This document shows, piece by piece, positions 27,140-36,317 of a DNA stretch of 64,000 nt. Position 1 is the stretch's first letter. Each line of letters opens with the position of its first letter. The position numbers and the translations under genes are program-made. The DNA is from Achromobacter sp. RTa. GTDB lineage: Bacteria; Pseudomonadota; Gammaproteobacteria; Burkholderiales; Burkholderiaceae_B. The stretch spans positions 103,999-167,998 of the forward strand of contig NZ_JPYO01000045.1 of the NCBI RefSeq assembly GCF_000757485.1. Direction: 5' to 3'. The notes beneath the pieces are model-generated. The model searched no databases. It saw only the letters and a program-made list of their open reading frames with translations, and was not told where the DNA came from.

Positions 27140-28531
27140 TCAGGCGCGCAGCAGGGGCAGTTCCAGCCGCACGCTCAGCCCCTGGGGCGACATGTTTCGA
27201 GCCGACATGCGGCCCTTGTGCGCCGCCACCGCCGCCTGCGCGATGGACAGGCCCAGCCCCGCGCCGCTGCCGGGTTTGCGGGCGCCCGACGCCGTCCGGT
27301 AGAACGGCTCGAACAGGGATTCCAATTCATCGTGGGCCACCCCCGGCCCGCGGTCCTCGATTTCCAGGCAGGCCTCGCGCGCGCTCACCAGGAGCCGCAC
27401 GCGTATGGTGCTGTGCGCGGGGGCGAAGCGCAGGGCGTTGCGCAGCACGTTCTCGATGGCGCTGGCCAGGCTGCAGCGGTCGCCGACGAGGGGCACGGGA
27501 GGATGCGCGTCCCAGGCGATGCGGATCTGCCGGCCGCCGGCTTCGTAGCGGGCGTCTTCGACGACGGCGGACACGATTTCGGCCAGGTCCAGCGTCTCGG
27601 TCGGCACGGGCAGGGCGCCCAGCCGGGCCAGCCGCAGCGTGTTCCCGACCAGCGAATCCAGGCGTTCGCATTCGCGTTCGATGCGGTCCAGCTGCAGGTC
27701 CTGGCGTTCGTCCCTGCGCCGCGCCAGCTCGGCCGCCAACCGTAGGCGCGCCAGGGGAGAGCGCAGCTCGTGCGCGATGTTGTGCAGCAATTGTTCGCGG
27801 GTGTCGACCAGCGCTTTCAGCCTCCCCGCCATGGCGTTGAAGTCGCGCGCGAGCAGGCCGAGCTCGTCCTTGCGGCGGGCCAGCTTCGCAGGCGTGTGCG
27901 CGTCGAGCTGTCCGGCGGAGAGCGCGTGCGTGGCCTGGCGCAGTTGCCCCAAGGGCGAGGTCACGTGGCGGCTCAGCGCCCAGCAGAACGGGGCCGTCAC
28001 CGCCAGCGCGAATAGCAGCAGCGCCAGCGCCACCGGCGATAGCGCCAGCACCTCCCAGTGCGAAGAGTCGAACGGCAGGAACAGCATCAGCAATTCCGTT
28101 CCGTCCGGCAGCACCAGCAATTGAGGCTCCCACCAGGAGACTCGCTCGCCTTCCGGGTCGGCGGGCAGATAGTCCGCCTGCGCCGCACGCTCGGGCGCGG
28201 CGCGGTACGAGCTCAGCCAGTCATGCATGCGGGTGGGCAGGCGCCGGCCCAGGATGTCGGCGTCGCGGGCGTCCATGATGTAGATCTTCAGGGCGGAGTA
28301 GCGCCGGTCCATGGCCTGGACCCAGCGCACCAGTCCTTCCTTGCCCTGGGTGCGGGCGATCTGCGTGGCGTCGCGCGTCAGGCTGGCGGGGTTCAGGCCG
28401 TCCAGCGAGTTGAAGCGGTACCAGGCGACCGCGGCGGTAAGCATCATGCCGCACACCAGGATGACGGCCATCGCGCCCCAGAAGGTCAGGAAGGCGCGCC
28501 AGAAGAGCGAGCGGGCGGGCAGCCAGGCCAT
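27140..28531 (-). CDS. Sensor histidine kinase (CpxA-like two-component sensor)
   Basis: A 463-residue membrane histidine kinase. A transmembrane helix at about 14-36 and another at about 163-187 bracket a periplasmic sensor of about 125 residues. HAMP follows, then the H-box with phospho-acceptor His254 (LLHNIAHELRSPLARL), the N-box (AIENVLRNALRFAP), G1 (EDRGPGV) and G2 (GSGAGLGLSI). Its start shares one base with the stop of the response regulator, so they form one operon. CpxA-like proteins respond to envelope stress; an adjacent siderophore receptor leaves other signals possible. Confidence 0.94.
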   Translation of the reverse strand: MAWLPARSLFWRAFLTFWGAMAVILVCGMMLTAAVAWYRFNSLDGLNPASLTRDATQIARTQGKEGLVRWVQAMDRRYSALKIYIMDARDADILGRRLPTRMHDWLSSYRAAPERAAQADYLPADPEGERVSWWEPQLLVLPDGTELLMLFLPFDSSHWEVLALSPVALALLLFALAVTAPFCWALSRHVTSPLGQLRQATHALSAGQLDAHTPAKLARRKDELGLLARDFNAMAGRLKALVDTREQLLHNIAHELRSPLARLRLAAELARRRDERQDLQLDRIERECERLDSLVGNTLRLARLGALPVPTETLDLAEIVSAVVEDARYEAGGRQIRIAWDAHPPVPLVGDRCSLASAIENVLRNALRFAPAHSTIRVRLLVSAREACLEIEDRGPGVAHDELESLFEPFYRTASGARKPGSGAGLGLSIAQAAVAAHKGRMSARNMSPQGLSVRLELPLLRA

Positions 28532-29247
28532 CAGGCGCCGCCGCCGGCCAGCACGTAGCCGAGGCCGCGCAGGTTGCGGATCGAGAGCGTGTCCGCGGCA
28601 TTGTCCAGGCGCAGCTTCTTGCGCAGGGCGCTGATGTGGGTGTCGATGCTGCGGTCGTAGCGGTCCGGCTTGCGGCCCAGGGCATACAGGCCGATCTGGT
28701 CGCGCCCCACCACTTGGCCGGGCGCGCGCATGAGGATCTCGAGAATGCGCTGTTCCGCGCCCGTCAGGGCGATCTCCTCGTCGCCGACCCGCACGCGTCC
28801 GGTGGCCGGATCCAGGGACAGCGCGCCCAGCGTCAGGCCGGGGCGCGCGGCGTCCGGCACTTCATCGAAACGCCGCTGCACCGCGGTAATGCGGGCCTTG
28901 AGTTCGCGGGGGCTGAAGGGCTTGGCCAGGTAATCGTCGGCGCCGAACTCCAGGCCCAGCACGCGGTCGGTTTCGCCACCATGCGCGGTGAACATGATGA
29001 CGGGGCGGCGCGAGCGCTGCCGGTAGTGCTTGAGCAGGTCCAGGCCGCTGCCGTCGGGCAGCATCAGGTCGAGCAGCACCAGGTCGAAGTCGTCCTGCGC
29101 AAGCAGGGCGAGCCCCTCTGCGCCCGTGTGCGCCAGCGTGAGTTGGCAGTGATTGGGTTCCAGGTATTCGCGCAGCATCTGCGCCAGTTCGACGTCGTCG
29201 TCGATCAGCAGGATGCGCCGCGTCGCCAGGGATTGGGAAAAAGGCAT
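28531..29247 (-). CDS. OmpR-family response regulator (CpxR-like)
   Basis: A 238-residue OmpR/PhoB-type response regulator. The receiver domain is at about 10-125 with acidic pocket IDDDVE, phospho-acceptor Asp60 (LVLLDLMLPDGSG) and the KPFSPREL lysine. The winged-helix DNA-binding domain is at about 145-235 (LTGAEQRILEILMRAPGQVV...DTHISALRKKL). It is the first gene of the operon with the sensor kinase and is divergent from the TonB-dependent receptor at 29459. The gap between them contains a Fur-like site nearer the receptor. Confidence 0.95.
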   Translation of the reverse strand: MPFSQSLATRRILLIDDDVELAQMLREYLEPNHCQLTLAHTGAEGLALLAQDDFDLVLLDLMLPDGSGLDLLKHYRQRSRRPVIMFTAHGGETDRVLGLEFGADDYLAKPFSPRELKARITAVQRRFDEVPDAARPGLTLGALSLDPATGRVRVGDEEIALTGAEQRILEILMRAPGQVVGRDQIGLYALGRKPDRYDRSIDTHISALRKKLRLDNAADTLSIRNLRGLGYVLAGGGA

Positions 29248-29368
29248 GCGTATCGTCGGTTCTGCACCCGGCAGTTTGGCGGATGGCCGCGGGCCGGAGT
29301 GTCAAGAAGTGCAAAGAAGATAAAAGTTGCGGAAAGCGTGTTGCTGGTCTGAGTGTGGTCCTATTTTA

Positions 29369-29388
29369 ATATGAGAATAGTTTTCATT
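29369..29388. promoter_or_regulatory. Candidate Fur box upstream of siderophore receptor
   Basis: ATATGAGAATAGTTTTCATT, about 70-90 bp ahead of the receptor start, contains the inverted arms ATGAGAA and TTTTCAT around TAG (six of seven pairs match). This is close to the Fur consensus, built from AATGAGAAT-type half-sites. The surrounding sequence is the most AT-rich in this gap, and the genes behind it are for iron uptake. Repression by iron-loaded Fur is therefore likely. Confidence 0.7.
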
Positions 29389-29458
29389 CATAAATACGAA
29401 GCGGGCGGAAGCGGCACGTGGGGTGCGGCTCAAGTCTGGGACGGGAGAAATCGGAATC

Positions 29459-31474
29459 ATGAGCAGGAAAGATCTGGCCGCCGGCTGGCGCGTACCGGGT
29501 TCGCGCACGCGGCTGGCCGTAGCGCTGTGCGCGGCGGGTTTCGGGGCGGGGCCCGCATGGGCGCAGAGCGATGAGGCCACCAAGACGATGGAAACCGTGG
29601 TGGTGACCGCCTCCGGTTATGAACAGCAGATCCAGGATGCGCCGGCTTCGATCAGCGTCATCACCCGCGAGGACCTGGACAAGAAGTTCTACCGCGACCT
29701 GAACGACGCGCTGGTGGAGGTGCCGGGCGTGATCGTCACCGGCGGCGGCGACCGGCAGGACATCAGCCTGCGCGGCATGGGCCCGAAATACACGCTGATC
29801 CTCATCGACGGCAAGCGCCAGAATTCCCGCGAAACCCGCACCAACTCGGATTCCACGGGCGTGGAAGGCGGCTGGACGCCGCCGCTTTCCGCCATCGAGC
29901 GCATCGAAGTGGTGCGCGGCCCGATGTCCTCGCTGTACGGCTCGGACGCCATGGGCGGGGTGATCAACATCATCACCCGCAAGGTTCCGGAGGCCTGGGG
30001 CGGCGAGATCCGCCTGGACACGACGATCCAGGAAAGCAGCAAGTCGGGCGATATCTACCAGGGCAACTTCTACCTGGCCGGCCCCATCAAGACCGATCTG
30101 CTCGGCCTGCAGATCTACGGTCAGGCGACGCAGCGCGACGAGGACGACATCGTCGACGGCTTCCGCAAGCGCAACTCCGAAAGCGTGACCGCCAAGCTGG
30201 CGCTGACGCCCAACCGCGACCACGACATCGTGCTGGAAGCGACCACCATGCGGCAGAAGCTCCAGGAAACGCTGGGCAAGACCGTCGCGCCGCTGGCGCC
30301 GGGCGAGGCCTGCTCGCGCAATGGATGCCCGGCTTCGTCCGAAACCGATTACCGCAGCAACAAATGGGCGCTGTCGCACACCGGGCGCTGGGGCTGGGGC
30401 GTGTCGGACAGCTACGTGCAGCAGGAAGAGTTCGACAACCGCTCGCGCCAGATGAAGATCAAGAACCTGGACATCCAGACGAGCTGGTCGCTGCCGCTGG
30501 GTTCGCACATGCTGACCCTGGGCGGCAGCTATCTGAACCAGCGCCTGAACGACCAGACGGGCAACCAGTTGGCTGGCGGCCCCAGCAAGGTGGAACGCTA
30601 CCAATGGGCCCTGTTCGCCGAGGATGAATGGCGCCTGACCGAGAGTTTCGCGCTGACGACCGGCCTGCGCATGGATGAAGACGAGAACTTCGGCACGCAC
30701 TTCAGCCCGCGCCTGTACGGCGTCTGGCACATGGCGGAACGCTGGACCCTGAAGGGCGGCGTTTCCACCGGCTTCCGCGCGCCCGACCTGCGCCAGACGG
30801 TTGCCGGCTGGGGCCAGGTCAGCCGCGGCGGCAACATGTACGGCAACCCGGACCTGACGCCGGAGAAGTCGGTGACCGAGGAAATCGGCATCCTGTATGA
30901 CGATGGAGAAGGCTTCAACGCCGGCTTGACGCTGTTCAACAACGACTTCAAGGACAAGATCACCCGCGTGGCGTGCCCGGCGACCCAGTGCACGGACGGG
31001 CCCAACCAGTTCGGCTCGGATCCCACCACGTACATGAACGTGGACAAGGCGAATTCGCGCGGCGTGGAGGCCAGCATGAAGCTGCCCCTGTCGCGCGAAT
31101 GGTCCCTGACCAGCAGCTACACGTTCACGAAGTCGGAACAGAAGTCGGGCGAATACAAGGGCCAGCCCCTGAACCAGCTGCCCAAGCACCTGTTCACCAC
31201 CACGGTGAACTGGCAGGCGTCGGACGCCCTGCAGGCATGGGCGCGGGTGAACTACCGCGGCAAGGAAAGCCAGCCGATCACCGGCCCGTCCTCGTCGTCG
31301 GTGGTGGCGCCGTCCTACACCTTCGTGGATCTGGGCGGTTCGTATCAGCTCAACAAGACCGTGTCGGTGTATGCCGGCATCTACAACCTGTTCGACAAGC
31401 AGGTCACGTATGACGACTACGGCTATGTCGAGGACGGCCGCCGCTATTGGCTGGGCGTAGGCGTGAAGTTTTGA
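29459..31474 (+). CDS. TonB-dependent siderophore receptor
   Basis: A 671-residue outer-membrane receptor. The signal peptide ends near AWA-QS (residue 35), and a TonB box METVVVTAS lies at about 44-52. The plug domain follows (about 55-170, with the segments VTGGGDRQDISLRGMG and YGSDAMGGVINIITRK), then a beta barrel that ends in the aromatic residue Phe (GVGVKF). Two cysteine pairs (ACSRNGC; ACPATQC) sit in predicted surface loops. ATG at 29459 was chosen over an upstream GTG. It heads an operon with a CeuE/YclQ-type importer, so a catecholate or related siderophore is the likely ligand. A Fur-like site precedes it. Confidence 0.94.
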   Translation: MSRKDLAAGWRVPGSRTRLAVALCAAGFGAGPAWAQSDEATKTMETVVVTASGYEQQIQDAPASISVITREDLDKKFYRDLNDALVEVPGVIVTGGGDRQDISLRGMGPKYTLILIDGKRQNSRETRTNSDSTGVEGGWTPPLSAIERIEVVRGPMSSLYGSDAMGGVINIITRKVPEAWGGEIRLDTTIQESSKSGDIYQGNFYLAGPIKTDLLGLQIYGQATQRDEDDIVDGFRKRNSESVTAKLALTPNRDHDIVLEATTMRQKLQETLGKTVAPLAPGEACSRNGCPASSETDYRSNKWALSHTGRWGWGVSDSYVQQEEFDNRSRQMKIKNLDIQTSWSLPLGSHMLTLGGSYLNQRLNDQTGNQLAGGPSKVERYQWALFAEDEWRLTESFALTTGLRMDEDENFGTHFSPRLYGVWHMAERWTLKGGVSTGFRAPDLRQTVAGWGQVSRGGNMYGNPDLTPEKSVTEEIGILYDDGEGFNAGLTLFNNDFKDKITRVACPATQCTDGPNQFGSDPTTYMNVDKANSRGVEASMKLPLSREWSLTSSYTFTKSEQKSGEYKGQPLNQLPKHLFTTTVNWQASDALQAWARVNYRGKESQPITGPSSSSVVAPSYTFVDLGGSYQLNKTVSVYAGIYNLFDKQVTYDDYGYVEDGRRYWLGVGVKF

Positions 31475-31527
31475 GACCGGCGGGCGCGTGGGGCCCGCCA
31501 CATGAAGAGGGACGCCTGAAGAAGCAA

Positions 31528-32466
31528 ATGCAAAAAGGCCGCCCCCGCCCCTGGCTCGCCCGCACCGGAGTCGCCCTGGCCTTGGGCGCCGCCACCGCGG
31601 TGGCCGCCGCGCAGGCGACGGTCCCAGTGAAGCACGCGCGCGGTGAAACCGCCGTTCCGGCCAAACCGGCCAAGACGGTGGTGATGGACCTGGCCGTGCT
31701 GGACACGCTGCATGCATTGGGCGTGGAGGTGACGGGCGTGCCCAGCGTCGCCAAGCTGCCGCCGCAGCTGGAGCAGTACGCGGACAAACGCTACTTGAAG
31801 GTGGGCACGATGTTCGAGCCCAACTACGAGGTGATCCACGCTGCCGCGCCGCAAGTTATCTTCGTGGCGGGCCGTTCGGCGCCCAAGTACGATGAACTGG
31901 CCAAGCTGGCGCCCACCGTCGACCTGACCGTGAACGCCAAGGACCTGGTCGGCAGCGTGACGCGCAATACGGAGACGCTGGCGGCCATCTATGGCAAGCA
32001 GGATGCGGCCAAGCAAAAGTTGGACGCGCTGCGCGCCTCGATCTCGGATCTGAACGCCAAGGCGGCGGGCGCCGGCACGGCGCTGATCGTGCTGACCACG
32101 GGCGGCAAGATGAGCGCCTACGGCCCGGGTTCGCGCTTTGGCGTGATCCACGACGCCTTCGGCGTCAAGCCGGCGACGACGGGGCTGAGCGTGTCCAACC
32201 ACGGCCAGGCGATCTCCTTCGAATTCATCGCGCAGACCGATCCCGACTGGCTGTTCGTCATCGACCGCGACGCCGCGATCGGCCGCGAGGGCGTGTCGGC
32301 CCAGCGCATGCTGGACAACGAACTCGTGCGCCAGACCAAGGCCTGGAAGAACAAGCACGTGGTCTACCTGAACGGCTACAACTGGTACCTGATGGGCAGC
32401 GCGGGCCTGACCGCCATGCAGCAGAACGTGGACGAGATCGCGCGCGCGCTGGCGGCAGGCAAGTAG
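31528..32466 (+). CDS. Siderophore ABC transporter substrate-binding protein (CeuE/YclQ/FatB-like)
   Basis: A 312-residue periplasmic binding protein of the FecB/CeuE class. The signal peptide is residues 1-26 with cleavage near AAA-QA; there is no lipobox cysteine. The mature protein begins with the VPVKHARGETAVPAKPAKTVVMD segment typical of CeuE, YclQ and FatB. The binding-cleft arginine may be in DAAIGREG. ATG at 31528 was preferred to a CTG in frame at 31516. It follows the receptor gene by 53 bp and precedes two permeases and an ATPase. The family binds catecholates such as enterobactin fragments and petrobactin; the ligand here is unproven. Confidence 0.92.
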   Translation: MQKGRPRPWLARTGVALALGAATAVAAAQATVPVKHARGETAVPAKPAKTVVMDLAVLDTLHALGVEVTGVPSVAKLPPQLEQYADKRYLKVGTMFEPNYEVIHAAAPQVIFVAGRSAPKYDELAKLAPTVDLTVNAKDLVGSVTRNTETLAAIYGKQDAAKQKLDALRASISDLNAKAAGAGTALIVLTTGGKMSAYGPGSRFGVIHDAFGVKPATTGLSVSNHGQAISFEFIAQTDPDWLFVIDRDAAIGREGVSAQRMLDNELVRQTKAWKNKHVVYLNGYNWYLMGSAGLTAMQQNVDEIARALAAGK

Positions 32467-32472
32467 CGCCGC

Positions 32473-33486
32473 ATGCATGGAGCAGGAGCAGGGCGGGTGA
32501 GCTGGCGGCAGTCGATGGGCGGTTGGGGCGGGTTTGCGGCGGTGGCGGCATTGTTGCTGCTGCTGTGCGCGGCCAGCGTCAGCCTTGGCGCGGGGCAGAT
32601 GTCCTGGGCCGCGCTTTGGGGCGGCGAGGATGCGGAGCGCGCCTGGCGCCTGCTGCTGGTCAGCCGCGTGCCGCGCACGCTGGCGCTGCTGCTCGCCGGC
32701 ATGGCGCTGGCCGTGGCGGGTCTGATCATGCAGATGCTGGTGCGCAACCGCTACGTGGAACCCACGACCGCGGGCACCGTCGAATCCGCCACCCTGGGCA
32801 TCCTCGTCATCACCCTGCTGGCGCCGGACACGCCCGTGATCGGCAAAATGCTGACGGCCACCGGGTTCGCTCTTGCAGGCACCTTGCTGTTTCTTGCCTT
32901 GCTGCGCCGCGTGCCATTGCGCACGCCGTTCATCGTTCCGCTGATCGGGCTGATCCTGGGCGGAGTGATCCACGCGGTGACGACCTTCGTCGCCTACCGC
33001 TACGACCTGCTGCAATCCCTGCATGCCTGGACCACCGGCGATTTTTCCGGCGTGCTGCGGGGACGCTATGAACTGCTGTGGATCGGCTTCGGACTGGCCT
33101 GCGCCGCGTACGCCGCGGCCGATCGCTATACCGTGGCCGGCATGGGCCGGGAGTTCGCGTCCAACCTGGGCCTGAACCACGCGCGGCTGACCCTGGCCGG
33201 CCTGCTCATCGTATCGGCGATCTCGGCGGTCGTCGTCGTGACCGCCGGCGGCATTCCTTTCCTGGGCCTGATCGTGCCCAACGCGGTCAGCCTGATGCTG
33301 GGCGACAACATGCGCCGCTCCATTCCATGGGTGGCCGCCCTGGGCGGAATCTTCGTGCTGGCCTGCGACATCATCGGCCGGCTGGTGATCCACCCCTACG
33401 AGATTCCCATCGGCACCGTCGTCGGCGTGCTGGGCAGCATTCTGTTCCTTTGCCTGCTGCGCACGCGGAGGAACCGCCTTGGTTGA
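32473..33486 (+). CDS. Siderophore ABC transporter permease (FecCD family, CeuB/YclN-like)
   Basis: A 337-residue FecCD-type permease with about nine hydrophobic helices. The motif RVPRTLALLLAGMALAVAGLIMQ near residue 55 and GGIPFLGLIVPNAVSLMLG near 255, which contacts the ATPase, are characteristic. It begins 6 bp after the binding-protein stop and overlaps the second permease by 8 bp. The two permeases probably form a heterodimer that imports the ferric siderophore across the inner membrane. Confidence 0.93.
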   Translation: MHGAGAGRVSWRQSMGGWGGFAAVAALLLLLCAASVSLGAGQMSWAALWGGEDAERAWRLLLVSRVPRTLALLLAGMALAVAGLIMQMLVRNRYVEPTTAGTVESATLGILVITLLAPDTPVIGKMLTATGFALAGTLLFLALLRRVPLRTPFIVPLIGLILGGVIHAVTTFVAYRYDLLQSLHAWTTGDFSGVLRGRYELLWIGFGLACAAYAAADRYTVAGMGREFASNLGLNHARLTLAGLLIVSAISAVVVVTAGGIPFLGLIVPNAVSLMLGDNMRRSIPWVAALGGIFVLACDIIGRLVIHPYEIPIGTVVGVLGSILFLCLLRTRRNRLG

Positions 33487-34459
33487 AACCGTGTTTCCGG
33501 CCGCCGCCCGCGCGCCCCAGGCCTGGCGCCTGGGGCTGCTGGCCGCCGCCGCGCTGGCCTGCATGGCTGCTTTCATGACCCTGGGCGCCAATGGGCAATG
33601 GTCGTTCGTGATTCCGTTCCGCGGCGCCAAGCTGGGGGCGATGCTGCTGGTCGCGTATGCCGTCGCGCTGTCGTCGGTGCTGTTCCAGACGATCACCCAC
33701 AATCGCATCCTGACCCCGGCCATCATGGGCTTCGACGCCCTGTACCTGCTGATCCAGGCGGTGGTGGTGTTCGGCTTCGGGCAGGCGGCCGCAACCGTCA
33801 GCCATCCGGTGGCCGCCTTCTTGCTGGAAGTCGGCGCCATGACGGCGTTCGCCTGCCTGCTGTTCCGCTGGCTGTTCGCCGACGGGGTGCGCAGCCTGCA
33901 CCTGATGATGCTGGTGGGCATCATCTTCGGACTGCTGTTCCGCAGCCTGTCCAATTTCGTGGTCCGGCTGATCGATCCCAACGAGTTCCTGGTCTTGCAG
34001 GACCGCATGTTCGCCAGTTTCAACACGGTGCGCGTGAGCCTGCTGCCGATCGCGTTCGCGGCCGTCTGCGCGGCGTCGCTGCTGGTCTGGCGCATGCGCC
34101 ATCGCTACGACGTGCTGGCGCTGGGGCGCGAGATATCCGTGAACCTGGGCGTGGACTACCGCCGCACGCTGATGCGGACGCTCGCGGCCATCGCGGTGCT
34201 GGTTTCCGTGTCGACGGCGCTGGTCGGCCCCGTGACCTTCTTCGGGCTGCTGGTCAGCAACCTGGCCTACCAGGCCATGGGTTCCGACCGGCACCGGTAC
34301 ACCATTCCCGCCGCGACCCTGCTGAGCGTGATCTTCCTGGTCGGCGGCCAGACGCTGCTCGAGCGCGTGCTGGGCCTGAACACCACGGTCAGCGTAGTGA
34401 TTGAATTCGTGGGCGGCGTCATGTTCCTCGTCCTGATCCTGCGCAGGGGGCGCCGATGA
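33479..34459 (+). CDS. Siderophore ABC transporter permease (FecCD family, CeuC/YclO-like)
   Basis: A 326-residue second FecCD-type permease, with the segment VTFFGLLVSNLAYQAMG as its ATPase-contact loop. The start chosen is a TTG at 33479, because GGAGG lies 7 bp ahead of it and no ATG occurs near the right place; a GTG at 33491 is an alternative. The 8-bp overlap with the first permease supports coupled translation. Order and content match ceuBCDE of Campylobacter and yclNOPQ of Bacillus. Confidence 0.9.
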   Translation: MVETVFPAAARAPQAWRLGLLAAAALACMAAFMTLGANGQWSFVIPFRGAKLGAMLLVAYAVALSSVLFQTITHNRILTPAIMGFDALYLLIQAVVVFGFGQAAATVSHPVAAFLLEVGAMTAFACLLFRWLFADGVRSLHLMMLVGIIFGLLFRSLSNFVVRLIDPNEFLVLQDRMFASFNTVRVSLLPIAFAAVCAASLLVWRMRHRYDVLALGREISVNLGVDYRRTLMRTLAAIAVLVSVSTALVGPVTFFGLLVSNLAYQAMGSDRHRYTIPAATLLSVIFLVGGQTLLERVLGLNTTVSVVIEFVGGVMFLVLILRRGRR

Positions 34460-35223
34460 TAGAAATCCAGCAAGTCAGCAAGCAGTACGGCGACAGCGTG
34501 GTCGTCGACGGCGTCACCTTGTCCCTGCCGGCGGGCGGCGTCACCGCCATCATCGGGCCCAACGGCGCGGGCAAATCGACGCTGCTGTCGATGGTCAGCC
34601 GCCTGCTGCCCATGTCCGCGGGCCGGGTGCAGGTGGACGGGCTGGACGTGACGAAGGCCGACAGCCGCGAACTGGCGCGCCGCCTGTCCATCCTGCGGCA
34701 GGACAACCACCTGCCGCTGCGGCTGACGGCGAGGGACCTGGTGGCGTTCGGCCGCTATCCGCACACCGGCGGCCGCCTGACGCTGGACGACAAGGACCAC
34801 ATCGACCGGGCCATCGCCTACCTGAACCTCGAGCCCCTGGCCGACCGCTACCTGGACGAGATGTCGGGCGGGCAGCGCCAGCGCGCCTTCGTGGCGATGG
34901 TGTTGTGCCAGGATACGCGCTACGTGCTGCTGGACGAGCCGCTGAACAGCCTGGACATGAAGCACGCCGTCGCCATGATGGGCACCCTGCGCCGGGCGGC
35001 GGACGAGCTGGGCAAGACCGTGGTGCTGGTGCTGCACGACATCAATTTCGCGTCCAGCTACGCGGATCGCATCGTCGCGATGCGGATGGGCCGCATCGCC
35101 CACCAGGGAACTCCCGCCGAACTGGTCCGGGCCGAGGTGCTGAGCGCGCTGTACGAACTGCCGATCGAGGTGCACGAGATCGGCGGCCGGCGCATCTGCG
35201 TGTACTACCGCCAGGCGGATTGA
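34456..35223 (+). CDS. Siderophore ABC transporter ATP-binding protein (CeuD/YclP-like)
   Basis: A 255-residue FepC-family ATPase that powers ferric-siderophore import. Walker A is GPNGAGKS at 34-41, the signature is MSGGQRQRAFVAM, and Walker B is YVLLDEPLNSLD, followed by the switch histidine in VLHDINFA. The start overlaps the permease stop by 4 bp (ATGA). It is the last gene of the iron-uptake operon and converges on thiM with an 18-bp gap. Confidence 0.95.
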   Translation: MIEIQQVSKQYGDSVVVDGVTLSLPAGGVTAIIGPNGAGKSTLLSMVSRLLPMSAGRVQVDGLDVTKADSRELARRLSILRQDNHLPLRLTARDLVAFGRYPHTGGRLTLDDKDHIDRAIAYLNLEPLADRYLDEMSGGQRQRAFVAMVLCQDTRYVLLDEPLNSLDMKHAVAMMGTLRRAADELGKTVVLVLHDINFASSYADRIVAMRMGRIAHQGTPAELVRAEVLSALYELPIEVHEIGGRRICVYYRQAD

Positions 35224-35241
35224 CCGCGTTGCTGCCGGCCG

Positions 35242-36063
35242 TCAGTGCAGCGGAGATTCCCGCGCCAGGCTGTCGGCATCCAGCGCGGCCAGGGCGTCCA
35301 GGAACCGCCACGCGAACGATCCGGGCCCTTCGGACTGGGCGCCTGAGCGTCGGCCGGCGATTGCGAAGCACGACAGGGCCGCCACCGCGGCCGCATAGGG
35401 GTCGGCTCGCGAGACGGCGGCGAACGCGCCGACCGTGGCGGTCAGCGCGCAGCCTGTCGCGGTGACGCGCGGCATCAGCGCGGAGCCGCCCGCGATGCGT
35501 ACCGAACGACTGCCGTCCGTCACGAAATCCACCTCGCCGGTGACGGCCACCACCGCCCCGCGCGCCGCCGCGATCGCGCTGGCGGATTGCTCGGCCTGGG
35601 CCACCGCATTGCCGGAGTCGACACCCTTGCCGGCGCTGCGGCCGCCGGCAAGGGCGATGATCTCGGAAGCGTTGCCGCGGATGATGGCGGGCCGCAGGTC
35701 CAGCAGCCGCTGCACGGCATCGCGGCGGAAGGCGGTGGCGTGATGCGCCACCGGATCCAACACCCAGGGCGTGCCGGCCCGGCCGGCCGATTCCGCCGTC
35801 AGCAGCATGCTCTCCAGCCAGGACGCCGACAGGGTCCCGATATTGATCACGACCGCGCCGCTCATGCGGGCGAACTCCGGCGCTTCCTCGGCGGCATGGA
35901 CCATGGCGGGAGAGGCGCCGATCGCCAGCAGCGCGTTCGCCGCATAGTTCATGGACACGAAATTTGTCAGGCACTGCACCAGCGGCGCGTCGCGGCGCAC
36001 GGCCTCGAGCAGGCCCTGTGAAATGCCGGCCTGGGCGGCGGGGGAAAGCGAATGGGCTTGCAT
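35242..36063 (-). CDS. thiM: Hydroxyethylthiazole kinase
   Basis: A 273-residue ThiM, the kinase that phosphorylates 4-methyl-5-(2-hydroxyethyl)thiazole in thiamine salvage. The N-terminal [28 protein letters not shown] and the phosphate-site motif [15 protein letters not shown] with its active cysteine are typical. ATG at 36063 (AAGGA about 9 bp upstream) was preferred to a TTG at 36126, which would add residues inside the riboswitch leader. No thiE or thiD is adjacent, so this is a single salvage gene. A TPP riboswitch in its 5' leader controls it. Confidence 0.95.
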   Translation of the reverse strand: MQAHSLSPAAQAGISQGLLEAVRRDAPLVQCLTNFVSMNYAANALLAIGASPAMVHAAEEAPEFARMSGAVVINIGTLSASWLESMLLTAESAGRAGTPWVLDPVAHHATAFRRDAVQRLLDLRPAIIRGNASEIIALAGGRSAGKGVDSGNAVAQAEQSASAIAAARGAVVAVTGEVDFVTDGSRSVRIAGGSALMPRVTATGCALTATVGAFAAVSRADPYAAAVAALSCFAIAGRRSGAQSEGPGSFAWRFLDALAALDADSLARESPLH

Positions 36064-36154
36064 GCCGGGCGGTCCTTGCAGGAAGAACGCGCTGGCGCGG
36101 AGGGCGGCCCGCGCGCGGCTGTCCAAGGAGCGAACGCTTGCGGCTGCTGCACCG

Positions 36155-36256
36155 TCCCTACGCCAGCGTTATCTGGATCAGGTTCGACGGGTCGCCGTGC
36201 ACTGCGGGCCCTGGGGCCCGCCAACGGATTCTCAGCTTCTTGCCGAAGCTCCCCGG
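36155..36256 (-). ncRNA. TPP riboswitch (THI element) in the thiM leader
   Basis: Read on the minus strand, the element starts with GGGGAGCTTCGGC...AAGCTGAGAATCC, which contains the invariant CUGAGA of the thiamine-binding arm. It ends with ACCTGATCCAGATAACGCTG...GCGTAGGGA, the pyrophosphate-binding arm and closing strand. Between the arms lies an enlarged P3 region with an extra GC-rich hairpin (CGGGCCC...GGGCCCG). The end of the element is about 92 bases before the thiM ATG, so control could act at transcription or at the ribosome site. TPP binding should lower thiM expression. Confidence 0.95.
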
Positions 36257-36265
36257 GTGGATACG

Positions 36266-36297
36266 TTTATGTTCGGAGTGTGGGCGGGGCTTGTCAA
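36266..36297 (-). promoter_or_regulatory. Candidate promoter of the thiM riboswitch transcript
   Basis: On the minus strand, TTGACA (36297-36292) is a perfect -35 box, with AACATAAA (about 36273-36266) as a weak -10 after an 18-20 bp spacer. It lies immediately upstream of the riboswitch, where a promoter is required. The long spacer makes the -10 assignment uncertain. Confidence 0.5.
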
Positions 36298-36317
36298 GTT
36301 CCGGGGCAGGCGCGGCG

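Noticed and set aside
31444-34095. An 883-codon open frame on the minus strand opposite the siderophore genes
   Set aside because: The + strand genes are clear family members. The antisense product is low-complexity and has no recognisable motif.
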